A stretch of DNA of 10,654 nucleotides from CAZDRB01 sp964507925 (GTDB taxonomy: Bacteria; Patescibacteriota; Microgenomatia; UBA1400; UBA12108), in contig CAZDRB010000029.1 of NCBI GenBank assembly GCA_964507925.1, forward strand, positions 1-10,654, written 5' to 3'. Positions 1-6,179 of this stretch are shown here, piece by piece. Below the pieces are notes generated by a model that was given only the letters and a program-made list of their open reading frames with translations, did not search any database and had not been told where the DNA came from. A program made the translations under genes and the position numbers. Numbering within the stretch: position 1 is the stretch's first letter; every line of letters begins with the position of its first letter.

Positions 1-701
1 TTAGGTTGCTCTACCAGGTAATGGATTAGAGTTGAATTTTCGGAGTGCTCTGCTTGAGTGACTGCGATAGGCCAGATGGGATCGCCGGCTTTGAGCTGAG
101 TGCCACCGTCTGGAATATGATAATTAGGGCCGATGCTTAAGATCCGGAGTTTTTTGCTGGTTGGTAGTTTGGGTGGTAACCAGTTGGCCATTTTCTTTAG
201 CTCAGCGAGCGTGACAAACTGGGTCTCTATTGTGGGTTTAGATAAGATTAGTTTTTCGAGCGAGGAATTTATTTTTTGTTGGTCAAGCTTTTGTACACCT
301 TCGTATTCTATAAAGAGTTTCTTGCCAATGCCGTGCATGCCTCGAATGGGAACTAGCGCAGGATAAAGCTCACGCACAACAAGATCTACTAGGTGGCCAG
401 CGGTATGCCACTGCATATGTTTGTGGCGTAGATCCCAATCAATTTGTAGGTCAAGTTTTTGCCCTACCCTGAATTCGCCCTTTACAACCCCAATGTGCTT
501 AATTTTGCCGCCGTTGTACTCAACGGTTTTGACGTTAAGCTCGCCTGACTCGGACTTGATCCTCCCTTTGTCAGATGGTTGCCCTCCTCCCTGAGGATAA
601 AAGATTGTTTGATCGAGGATGAGGTAACCATCACCTGTTTCTACGACTATCGAAGTTGTGCTGGATTGATGTGAATCGAGTAAATAAAGCGCTTCAGTCA
701 T
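1..701 (-). CDS. AlaX-type alanyl-tRNA editing protein, 3' end cut by window edge
   Basis: The reading frame is open from the ATG at 701 to the left edge (233 codons, no stop in the window). The N-terminal half has the signature of AlaRS editing/AlaX proteins, YPQGGGQPSDKG at residues 35-46. A zinc-type HTAGH motif follows (His99, His103) after RHKHMQW. The second metal motif, usually CGGTH, appears at 198-202 as DGGTQ, so the Cys is Asp and the His is Gln. The family hydrolyses mischarged Ser- or Gly-tRNA(Ala) in trans in the cytoplasm; the altered second half of the metal site makes the exact activity uncertain. The final visible stretch looks like the last beta strand of the domain, so probably only a few residues are missing. 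It follows the M20 gene with a 9-nt gap and no clear SD. A TAAAAT hexamer lies 6 nt upstream of the ATG. Confidence 0.85.
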   Translation of the reverse strand, partial: MTEALYLLDSHQSSTTSIVVETGDGYLILDQTIFYPQGGGQPSDKGRIKSESGELNVKTVEYNGGKIKHIGVVKGEFRVGQKLDLQIDWDLRHKHMQWHTAGHLVDLVVRELYPALVPIRGMHGIGKKLFIEYEGVQKLDQQKINSSLEKLILSKPTIETQFVTLAELKKMANWLPPKLPTSKKLRILSIGPNYHIPDGGTQLKAGDPIWPIAVTQAEHSENSTLIHYLVEQP

Positions 702-707
702 ATTGAT

Positions 708-713
708 ATTTTA
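708..713 (-). promoter_or_regulatory. Candidate -10 for a leaderless alaX transcript
   Basis: The minus strand reads TAAAAT, 5 of 6 matches to TATAAT, ending 6 nt before the alaX ATG and overlapping the M20 stop codon. No convincing -35 is seen. It is listed because the same spacing recurs at several other starts in the window. Chance occurrence in AT-rich DNA is a real alternative. Confidence 0.3.
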
Positions 714-1751
714 CCCTAGTTTGTTTACAAGATGTGATAAGACATCATGCATTGTAGCTAAGCTACTTAACTCAACATATTCATTGTTGCTGTGCATCCC
801 CTTCCCCTGTGGACCATAAATAACAGCAGGAGTGTGCTCAAAATATCTTGCGTCAGTTGCCCAGTGCATTTTTTTGACAGGAAGATTACTTAACATAATG
901 AGTTTGTCAGTGTACAAACTAGGCTTATTGTATAAAGGTGGATCAAGATTAGTGATATCTACCGCATCAACAAGAGTACTAATTTTTTCGATAATTTTTT
1001 CTGGACGATCGTCGGGAATATATCTAGCATCAATACCTATTTCTATTACTTCTGGGATTTGATTTTGCCCATTACTAGACTTAATCAAAGTCGGAGTTAT
1101 GGTAGTTTTCCAAGTTTCGCTTGGATAGTAATGGTTATTTTTTAAGTAATCTAGAATATTATTTAGCTTAAATAGCGGATTGACTCCTTCCCAGGGCTTT
1201 GCAGCATGGCAAGACTTTCCATTTATCTTGGCTGTGAGCCACATGACTCCTTTTCCCTCTGTTGCTACCGAGAGACCGGTTGGTTCGCCAGAAATTGCAA
1301 ACTCATAGTTTTTTGTTAATCCAGATTTGAGAAGATATTTCATACCCAATTTTCCACCAATTTCTTCGTCTCCAGTGAGGAGAAGATCGTAGCCATTTGT
1401 GCACTGTAAAATTGAGATCATGGCTGCAACAGCACCTTTCATGTCGATAGATCCTCGGCCATATATTCGATTATTTTTTTTGATGGCTTTGAATTGAGAC
1501 TCGTCTCCTGGGACTACGTCGATGTGACCATTTAAGAGTATCTGACTATCCACTTTTTTGTTTTTTGCATAAAGATTGGGTACACCCTGGTTTGTGATAA
1601 TCTTGACGGAATATCTGTTAGTCGGAATTAAACTATTTATATACTCTAGACATTCTAGGATTTCTTGATTATTGCCCGTGACAGTCTTGTAACTAATTAG
1701 TTTAGATAAGATTACAACTATGTTTTTCGAACTATATTTTTGATTTATCAT
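711..1751 (-). CDS. M20-family metallopeptidase/deacylase (ArgE/DapE/CPG2-like)
   Basis: This 346-residue cytosolic di-zinc hydrolase has all the expected active-site blocks in order. They are NGHIDVVPG (His76, Asp78), YGRGSIDMKG (bridging Asp103), TGDEEIGG (general base Glu129, ligand Glu130), SGEPTG (Glu156), SCHAAKPWEG in the lid domain (His182), and GKGMHSN (His320). TDARYF at 299-304 is also typical of the ArgE/CPG2 branch. The family hydrolyses amide bonds of N-acyl amino acids or small peptides; the substrate cannot be read from sequence. The start is supported by AAGGGG 6 nt upstream of the ATG, inside the last codons of the GNAT gene, whose stop is 2 nt before this ATG, so the two are almost certainly co-translated. 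The gene looks visibly richer in AT and AAA/ATT codons than thrS. An acetyltransferase next to a deacylase suggests both act on related amino-acid or peptide substrates; this is inference. Confidence 0.92.
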   Translation of the reverse strand: MINQKYSSKNIVVILSKLISYKTVTGNNQEILECLEYINSLIPTNRYSVKIITNQGVPNLYAKNKKVDSQILLNGHIDVVPGDESQFKAIKKNNRIYGRGSIDMKGAVAAMISILQCTNGYDLLLTGDEEIGGKLGMKYLLKSGLTKNYEFAISGEPTGLSVATEGKGVMWLTAKINGKSCHAAKPWEGVNPLFKLNNILDYLKNNHYYPSETWKTTITPTLIKSSNGQNQIPEVIEIGIDARYIPDDRPEKIIEKISTLVDAVDITNLDPPLYNKPSLYTDKLIMLSNLPVKKMHWATDARYFEHTPAVIYGPQGKGMHSNNEYVELSSLATMHDVLSHLVNKLG

Positions 1752-1753
1752 AT

Positions 1754-2818
1754 TTATCCCCTTATTAGATTAATATAACTTAAAATACTATCGCGAATAC
1801 TAGGATCTAGATTAATTTCATGAAGTGAAGAATGATACGTGTCATCTGTAGTGCGTAAGCCAACTTGCCATTCTGGTTCAGTTGCTCTAGATTTTTGCCA
1901 AGGCCTAATCATTGCTGGATCCATACCACCGTGACTTGTTAAGTAAGTAATCTTTGACAAGTCGGTGATTGCGAGATAGCAGGTAACAATTTGTAAGCCA
2001 ATATCTAGCGCAATTCTTGACATCTCTGCAATTGATTCGGCGTCATCGCCTTCGACAAATCCTGATGCGTCTGGGCTAATAACAAGACAATTACTATGAC
2101 TCCCTTCTAGCTTAATTATGTCTGGAGAAAGCCTCTCATGATCCAAGTTTCCGACCTTTATGTCATGCTCTATTCGCCTTTTAACTAATTTTGCAGATGG
2201 GATGATATCATCAACTAACTTGCGATTCTTGTGGTGGCTACCCAGAGAGTCTCTCATGTTATCAGCCAACCTCTGTCTTAGTGCGATAGGCCAGCTATTT
2301 AAATTGTCAACTAAAGTCTTTGAATCTTGAGACAAGGGTAGCCCACTCATATGAACCATACTTTCTCTAGCTGGCCCCAAATCGCCATGTGAGTAAACTA
2401 TATGCTTGCCCATTTCAATAGAAACTGGTTTAAGCGCTGGATAATAATGATGCGCAGCTCTTTGCATTCCAATCTGATCGGCGCGTACATCTGCCCAGGG
2501 GACTACACCCCTTTCTCGAGCCAAGGCTTTGAGTGCGCTAGTAAGCTTAGCCCCTAGACCATGTTTTCGTAGATTGGGGTCTACTAAAACTCGCTTAATT
2601 TCTGCCATGTAATCATCACCTAAGACAGCGGTTCCAAGAAGATCATCGTCTTGATTGGTAGCAATAATACGATTGCTACCAGCAGTAATTTCTTCCTTGA
2701 TTGCTCGTGAGTCGTAAATGGACTCAAATGGATAGCCTGGCATTCCACGCAGAGCTAGAGATGCCAGTTCATTTGCATCTTCTGGCTTAGCTTGTCGAAT
2801 AGTAATTTCGTTGTTCAT
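1754..2818 (-). CDS. GNAT N-acetyltransferase with ~200-residue uncharacterised C-terminal domain
   Basis: The protein has 354 residues. Residues 1-145 form a GNAT fold: ITIRQAKPEDANELASLA at the N-terminus, and the acetyl-CoA motif A around 72-104 (EIKRVLVDPNLRKHGLGA, with the R-K-H-G-L-G-A pyrophosphate loop at 84-90). It is followed by VPWADVRADQIGMQRAA, a usual beta5/alpha4 position. The C-terminal part (about 150-354) is not one I recognise; it contains NCLVISPDASGFVEGDD and TSHGGMDPAMIRPWQ but no metal or nucleotide motif I can name. GNATs move an acetyl group from acetyl-CoA to an amine; the acceptor is unknown. It is the first gene after the leader/terminator at 2854-2979 and is coupled to the M20 gene. 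AAGGA lies only 3 nt from the ATG, and TATTAA ends 6 nt upstream, so how translation starts is ambiguous. Confidence 0.85.
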   Translation of the reverse strand: MNNEITIRQAKPEDANELASLALRGMPGYPFESIYDSRAIKEEITAGSNRIIATNQDDDLLGTAVLGDDYMAEIKRVLVDPNLRKHGLGAKLTSALKALARERGVVPWADVRADQIGMQRAAHHYYPALKPVSIEMGKHIVYSHGDLGPARESMVHMSGLPLSQDSKTLVDNLNSWPIALRQRLADNMRDSLGSHHKNRKLVDDIIPSAKLVKRRIEHDIKVGNLDHERLSPDIIKLEGSHSNCLVISPDASGFVEGDDAESIAEMSRIALDIGLQIVTCYLAITDLSKITYLTSHGGMDPAMIRPWQKSRATEPEWQVGLRTTDDTYHSSLHEINLDPSIRDSILSYINLIRG

Positions 2819-2853
2819 GTGTATCCTTAATATTTATTTAAATAACTACGGGG

Positions 2854-2883
2854 CAAAAAAAGACCCCGCTTGTTTGCGGGGTT
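2854..2883 (-). terminator. Intrinsic terminator between leader ORF and GNAT gene (attenuator 3:4 hairpin)
   Basis: On the minus strand a perfect 7-bp stem, ACCCCGC/GCGGGGT (2882-2876 with 2869-2863), closes a 6-nt loop. An outer wobble pair is possible, and a run of seven T follows after one C. It lies about 40 nt before the GNAT start and 28 nt after the leader ORF stop. Its 5' arm CCCCGC can alternatively pair with GCGGGG inside the leader ORF, which would abolish the terminator. Confidence 0.85.
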
Positions 2884-2942
2884 AGTTGGGAGTAAGTTTT
2901 TTGAGAAAAATTACGCGCGCAACGCCCCGCTAGTAAACGAGG
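2876..2942 (-). promoter_or_regulatory. Attenuator: mutually exclusive RNA segments 1, 2 and 3
   Basis: Reading the minus strand, segment 1 is CCTCG (2942-2938, leader codons 13-14). Segment 2 is GCGGGG (2930-2925, codons 17-19). Segment 3 is CCCCGC (2881-2876, the terminator 5' arm). 1:2 gives 5 bp including one U-G pair over an 8-nt loop. 2:3 gives 6 GC pairs and excludes the terminator. Segment 4 is the terminator 3' arm. A ribosome held at Phe codons 10-12 or 15 would cover segment 1 and free 2 for 3; a ribosome reaching the stop would cover 2 and let 3:4 terminate. Confidence 0.65.
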
Positions 2943-2979
2943 TAAAAAAGAATGATTGTGAGGCGCTGATTTTTAACAT
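2911..2979 (-). CDS. Phe-rich 22-residue leader peptide (attenuation peptide candidate)
   Basis: A short ORF starts at ATG 2979 and stops at TAA 2913-2911. It encodes 22 residues with Phe at positions 10, 11, 12 and 15 (S-FFF-TSF-T). The hydroxylated residues and the final S-G-A-L-R-A are not recognisable as a domain. There is no SD; the AUG lies 7 nt after a -10 box, so the transcript would begin at or next to the AUG. The codons after the Phe cluster form RNA segments 1 (ACCTCG) and 2 (AGCGGGGCG) of an attenuator with the terminator downstream. By analogy with E. coli pheM, which sits between rplT and pheS, the ribosome would stall at Phe codons when charged tRNA-Phe is low. The ORF and pairings are seen; translation and Phe sensing are inferred. 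Confidence 0.65.
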   Translation of the reverse strand: MLKISASQSFFFTSFTSGALRA

Positions 2980-2986
2980 TGTGTGA

Positions 2987-3015
2987 AAGATACTAAAATA
3001 TCTATTTTTTGTCAA
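2987..3015 (-). promoter_or_regulatory. Promoter of the leader ORF / GNAT-M20 transcript
   Basis: The -35 is a perfect TTGACA (3015-3010). A 17-nt spacer follows, then -10 TATCTT (2992-2987, 4 of 6). Predicted transcription starts near 2980, directly at the leader AUG. It lies downstream of the rplT terminator, so the cassette has its own promoter. Confidence 0.65.
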
Positions 3016-3034
3016 ATTCCCTTATATACGCCAA

Positions 3035-3089
3035 AAGCAACCTTCCTGTCAGCGGTCCCTTATTAGTGGGGCCGTGCGGATGGTTGCTT
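3035..3089. repeat. Large imperfect hairpin between rplT terminator and leader promoter
   Basis: AAGCAACC (3035-3042) is the perfect complement of GGTTGCTT (3082-3089). Inside, TCC pairs with GGA, and GCGGTCCC pairs with GGGGCCGT around the loop TTATTAGT. The inner stem has two G-U pairs if transcribed from the plus strand but A-C mismatches from the minus strand, so folding favours plus-strand RNA. On the minus strand a weak promoter (TTGCAT, 17 nt, TATAGT at 3131-3103) would start just before it. No ORF lies here and I do not recognise the RNA. The rest of the gap, 3090-3119, shows nothing further. Confidence 0.6.
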
Positions 3090-3119
3090 CTCGCAATTTC
3101 GAACTATACACTATGAGAT

Positions 3120-3157
3120 AAAAAAATGCAACCCCCCTAAGCCTGTGGCTACGGTTG
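3120..3157 (-). terminator. Intrinsic terminator of the thrS-infC-rpmI-rplT operon
   Basis: On the minus strand, 8 nt after the rplT stop, CAACC (3157-3153) pairs with GGTTG (3133-3129) around an inner AGCC/GGCT stem with a 3-nt loop. CA and seven T follow (3126-3120). An alternative register pairs CCCC with GGGG. It separates ribosomal-protein transcription from the leader/GNAT cassette. Confidence 0.75.
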
Positions 3158-3165
3158 GGGCGCGG

Positions 3166-3519
3166 CTAACTATTGACCTGTTTCGCGATTGTTTCAAAAG
3201 TCTTAGGATCAGAAACAGCAAGATCTGCCAGGATTTTTCGATCCAAGAGAATTCCCTTTTTGGTTAAGTTGTTCACGAAGCGTCCATAAGTATAGGACGA
3301 ATCTAGGGCGCGAAGGGCGGCGTTGATGCGGATAATCCAGAGAGTGCGGAAGTTGGATTTGCGATCCTTTCTCCCCTGGAATGAGTAGTCAAGGGCATGG
3401 AGATAAGCTTCATGGGCGACTTTCCAGAGGCGGTGTTTGGACATGCGAAAACCCTTGGTTCTGGCAAGGACTTTCTTGTGCCTGGCGCGTTTGACGGGAC
3501 TGTTTTTGACTCTAGTCAT
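3166..3519 (-). CDS. rplT: 50S ribosomal protein L20
   Basis: At 117 residues it matches the family's full length. It starts MTRVKNSPVKRARHKKVL, and GFRMSKHRLWKVAHEA (23-38) and GRKDRKSNFRTLWIIRINAA (49-68) are hallmark L20 blocks. The first half is the basic extension that binds 23S rRNA. L20 is an early-assembly protein of the large subunit and in several bacteria represses its own operon. It begins 6 nt after the rpmI stop and has no clear SD, so it probably depends on coupling. It ends in TAG and is followed directly by the operon terminator. Confidence 0.97.
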   Translation of the reverse strand: MTRVKNSPVKRARHKKVLARTKGFRMSKHRLWKVAHEAYLHALDYSFQGRKDRKSNFRTLWIIRINAALRALDSSYTYGRFVNNLTKKGILLDRKILADLAVSDPKTFETIAKQVNS

Positions 3520-3525
3520 ATGATT

Positions 3526-3726
3526 TTAGATTCCGAGAATTTTGCGAATACGTTTGGCGGTGCCACCAGTCAAGAACTTGGCTGCTTTCATGCGACGAAT
3601 CTGAGCCTTACCTTTGTTTGATCTGAGATGTCGCATGTTTTGAGTACGACGCATGATCTTGCCGGTTGCGGTAACTTTGATACGTCTCGTTAGGGAGCGC
3701 TTGCTCCTGCGCTTGGTGGTTTTCAT
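3526..3726 (-). CDS. rpmI: 50S ribosomal protein L35
   Basis: This 66-residue, very basic protein opens with MKTTKRRSKRSLTRRIKVTATGKIMRR. The family motif with a K/R-rich N-terminus then TGK is clear, as is KAQIRRMKAAKFLTGG in the second half. It is a structural protein of the large ribosomal subunit. Its ATG overlaps the infC TGA in an ATGA arrangement, so translation is coupled to IF3. It is followed closely by rplT in the widely conserved infC-rpmI-rplT order. Confidence 0.95.
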   Translation of the reverse strand: MKTTKRRSKRSLTRRIKVTATGKIMRRTQNMRHLRSNKGKAQIRRMKAAKFLTGGTAKRIRKILGI

Positions 3727-4253
3727 AGTTTTTTTGTCGAGCTTGCTTTCTTAACCGGATTGATGATGAGGAAGAGCTGTTTGCCTTGGAGTTTGGCGAC
3801 TCCGTCGGCTGTAGCAACTCCCTCTAGTTGAGACATAATCCTTGCAATTAGATTGTGTCCAAACTCAACGCGGGTGATTTGACGACCGGTGAATTTTACC
3901 ACAACTTTGACCCTGTCGCCATCCTCGAGTATTTCCTTGATTCTCTCGAGTCGTGAATCTAGATCACCTTGAGCGATAAAGGGAGAAAAGCGAATTTCCT
4001 TGATCTCGACCTTGCCGCTAGCCGCTTTGCCATCTCGCTCCTTTTTGGCCTCGAGGTACTTGAATTTTTTAAAATCAATAACCTTTGCAACCGCCGGTTT
4101 GGCCATTGGAGCGATCTCTACTAGGTCGAGGCCACGCTCCCCTGCGATCTGGAGTGCCTCCGACTTGGACATGACACCGATCTGCTTGCCCGTGTCGTCG
4201 ACAACTCGGAGCTCGGTCGCCTTGATAAACTGATTGATTGCGTAAAACTTCAT
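3723..4253 (-). CDS. infC: Translation initiation factor IF-3
   Basis: The 176 residues are full length for IF3. The N-terminal domain begins YAINQFIKATELRVVDDTGKQIGVMSKSEAL (4-34) and ends near DFKKFKYLEAKK (59-70), the usual helical linker. The C-terminal domain starts at KEIRFSPFIAQGDLDSRLERI and includes RVKVVVKFTGRQ (118-129). IF3 binds the 30S subunit, prevents premature 50S joining and checks the start codon. Here infC uses ATG, not the rare AUU known from E. coli. The thrS stop is 7 nt upstream. There is no SD; a perfect TATAAT lies 6 nt before the ATG, so a leaderless internal transcript is possible. The last four bases overlap rpmI. Confidence 0.96.
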   Translation of the reverse strand: MKFYAINQFIKATELRVVDDTGKQIGVMSKSEALQIAGERGLDLVEIAPMAKPAVAKVIDFKKFKYLEAKKERDGKAASGKVEIKEIRFSPFIAQGDLDSRLERIKEILEDGDRVKVVVKFTGRQITRVEFGHNLIARIMSQLEGVATADGVAKLQGKQLFLIINPVKKASSTKKL

Positions 4254-4259
4254 TTGGAT

Positions 4260-4265
4260 ATTATA
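4260..4265 (-). promoter_or_regulatory. Candidate -10 for leaderless infC transcript
   Basis: The minus strand reads TATAAT, overlapping the thrS stop and ending 6 nt before the infC ATG. The best -35 at 17 nt is GAAACA (3 of 6). It would allow infC-rpmI-rplT to be made apart from thrS. Confidence 0.4.
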
Positions 4266-5994
4266 ACTTACTCTTGATCTCTTGTTTCATTTTGGCGATT
4301 GTTTCGTCTAGAGATAAAGTAAACTGTTCACCTTCGCGGTTTTTGAGCGTGAGGGTTTTGTTTTCCCTTTCTTGCTTGCCGATAATTACAAGGTACGGAA
4401 CCTTGTAACCTCGGGCTCGGACCATTTTTTTGCCAAGAGTGTTTGAGGACTCGTCGATTTCGAGGCGGACCCCCTCTTTTTCTAGCTCTTTGGCGATAGT
4501 TTTGGCGTATTCAAGTTCGTGCTCTGAAATCGGGAGAAGGGCGAGCTGAACTGGCGCGAGCCAGAGTGGGAAGGCGCCGGCATAATGCTCGATCAGGACC
4601 ATTAGAGCGCGCTCGACAGAGCCAAGGATCGCGCGGTGGATCATGACAGGACGCTTTTTGCTCCCGTCATCTGCTGTGTATTCGAGATTGAAGCGCTCAG
4701 GCTGGACCATGTCGATCTGGACTGTTGAGAGCTGCCATTCTCGTCCTAGGGCGTCTGTGGCCATCAAGTCCATCTTGGGGCCGTAGAAAGCGGCCTCACC
4801 TGGTCCGTCATAATACTCGATACCATTCCGCTCCATGATCTTGACTGCCCAGGCCTCGAGTTTGTCCCAGACCTTGGGATCGCCAAGATATTTCTCGGGA
4901 TGTTCGGGATCGCGAGTTGAGAGGCGGTAGCGATATTTAAAGCCAAATGTATTCATAATCTCCTTGATCATTGAGAGGGCCTGGTCTATTTCCTGATCAA
5001 CCTGGTCTTCGCGACAAAAGATATGGCAGTCGTCCTGAGAAAATGATCTGACTCGGGCAAGACCGTTTAGCTCCCCGGGCTTTTCGTCGCGGTAGAGCAT
5101 GGCAAAATCGGTGAGACGGAGAGGCAGATCGCGGTATGAGCGGGGTTGGCTTGCGAAGATCTGAGTGTGTTGGGGGCAGTTCATGGGCTTGAGGAAAAAC
5201 TCTTCTTTGGAGTAGTGAGAGTGGACTAAGAACATATCGTCTTTGTACAGGTCATAGTGTCCGCTGATTTTGAAAAGCTCGGCTTTGGCGATCTGGGGGG
5301 TGTGAACCTGGGAGTACCCTGCCTTACTTTGGAGCGACTCGACATAGTCGTTTAAGAGTTTGCGAACCAAGGCGCCCCTTGGTGAATAGAGCGGCATGCC
5401 GGATCCGACAAGGTCGGAGAAAGAATAGAGATCTAGTTCGCGAGCGAGTTTGCGGTGGTCGCGCTTTTTGGCCTCTTCAATTTGAGACAGATAGTTATCT
5501 AGCTCGTCCTCTGTAAAGAAGGCTGTGCCGTAGATCCGGGTTAGCATAGGGTTGCTTTCGTTGCCTCGCCAGTAGGCTCCGGCAAGGGACAAGAGTTTGA
5601 AGTGCTTGAGAACTTTGTTTGGCGCCTCGACGTGTCCACCTCGGCAGAGATCTCGAAACTCGCCAGACTGATAAATGGTAAGACCCTCACCTATGCCACC
5701 ATGTTCCTCAATGAGCTCGAGTTTGTATGGATTACCCGCAAATTCTTTCCTTGCCTCGTCTACGCTCACTTCGTGTTTTTCAAAGCCTTTCCAGGTCAGC
5801 ACAATGTTCCTCATCGTCTTTTCGATTTTTGGTAGATCGGATTCGGAGAGAGTTAAATTGCCGATATCGTAGTAAAAACCGGTCTCGATCGCGGGACCGA
5901 TCGCGAGCTGGGACTCGGGATAAAGCTTGGTTATTGCAGCCGCGAGGAGATGGGCAGCGGAGTGCCTCAGTTCGTCTATGTTGTTGTCGGACAT
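4261..5994 (-). CDS. thrS: Threonyl-tRNA synthetase lacking the N-terminal TGS domain
   Basis: The class II enzyme charges tRNA-Thr with threonine. At 577 residues it is shorter than the usual ~640. It begins directly in the editing domain: LRHSAAHLL with His11 and His15, and CRGGHV with Cys117 and His121, which clears Ser-tRNA(Thr). Catalytic-domain landmarks are FLKPMNCPQH (zinc ligand Cys273), motif 2 YRDEKPGELNGLARVRSFSQDD, CHIF (His324), and motif 3 IHRAILGSVERA (His453). The anticodon-binding domain follows from about 480 (LWLAPVQLALLPI). An in-frame TGA 18 nt upstream of the ATG rules out a longer N-terminus in this frame. There is no SD; an extended -10 TGATATACT sits 9 nt upstream. 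thrS heads the translation operon and lies 30 nt downstream of tRNA-Val. Confidence 0.96.
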   Translation of the reverse strand: MSDNNIDELRHSAAHLLAAAITKLYPESQLAIGPAIETGFYYDIGNLTLSESDLPKIEKTMRNIVLTWKGFEKHEVSVDEARKEFAGNPYKLELIEEHGGIGEGLTIYQSGEFRDLCRGGHVEAPNKVLKHFKLLSLAGAYWRGNESNPMLTRIYGTAFFTEDELDNYLSQIEEAKKRDHRKLARELDLYSFSDLVGSGMPLYSPRGALVRKLLNDYVESLQSKAGYSQVHTPQIAKAELFKISGHYDLYKDDMFLVHSHYSKEEFFLKPMNCPQHTQIFASQPRSYRDLPLRLTDFAMLYRDEKPGELNGLARVRSFSQDDCHIFCREDQVDQEIDQALSMIKEIMNTFGFKYRYRLSTRDPEHPEKYLGDPKVWDKLEAWAVKIMERNGIEYYDGPGEAAFYGPKMDLMATDALGREWQLSTVQIDMVQPERFNLEYTADDGSKKRPVMIHRAILGSVERALMVLIEHYAGAFPLWLAPVQLALLPISEHELEYAKTIAKELEKEGVRLEIDESSNTLGKKMVRARGYKVPYLVIIGKQERENKTLTLKNREGEQFTLSLDETIAKMKQEIKSKL

Positions 5995-6003
5995 ATGAGA
6001 TGT

Positions 6004-6012
6004 AGTATATCA
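6004..6012 (-). promoter_or_regulatory. Extended -10 promoter of thrS
   Basis: The minus strand reads TGATATACT: a TGn extension plus a 5-of-6 hexamer, ending 9 nt before the thrS ATG. No good -35 is visible, which extended -10 promoters can tolerate. Start of transcription would be within a few bases of the AUG. Confidence 0.45.
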
Positions 6013-6023
6013 GGTAGGATTTG

Positions 6024-6096
6024 TGGGCGGTATAGGGATCGAACCTATTACCTTTACAATGTCAATGTAACGCTCTACCAAGTGAGCTAACCGCCC
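6024..6096 (-). tRNA. tRNA-Val(GAC)
   Basis: The cloverleaf is complete: acceptor GGGCGGT/ACCGCCC, D arm GCTC/GAGC, anticodon stem TTACA/TGTAA with loop TTGACAT (anticodon GAC), T arm ATAGG-TTCGATC-CCTAT, discriminator A. CAA follows the discriminator, so CCA is not encoded and must be added by CCA-adding enzyme. It reads valine codons GUC/GUU. Confidence 0.96.
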
Positions 6097-6106
6097 GAAT
6101 GAAAGT

Positions 6107-6112
6107 ATTTTA
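6107..6112 (-). promoter_or_regulatory. Candidate -10 of tRNA-Val
   Basis: TAAAAT on the minus strand, in the context TAAAATAC, ends 10 nt before the tRNA. The same TAAAATAC precedes tRNA-Gln. No clear -35 is seen. Confidence 0.4.
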
Positions 6113-6179
6113 ACAGAAAAAATGATGAGTTTAATCCTTCGGCTCGATTTTCTCGCTCAGGACTTCGAGTTTATAACTC

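Noticed and set aside
3035..3089. T-box-like core GGGACCGC on the minus strand
   Set aside because: It matches GGNACCGC, but the bulge would be AGGG rather than UGGN, so it could not pair with the tRNA NCCA end. No specifier stem is seen and no antiterminator/terminator pair follows directly.
4000..4233. Plus-strand open frames opposite infC, thrS, tig and the lytic-transglycosylase-like genes
   Set aside because: They are antisense shadows of well-supported genes, with no RBS and no recognisable domains.
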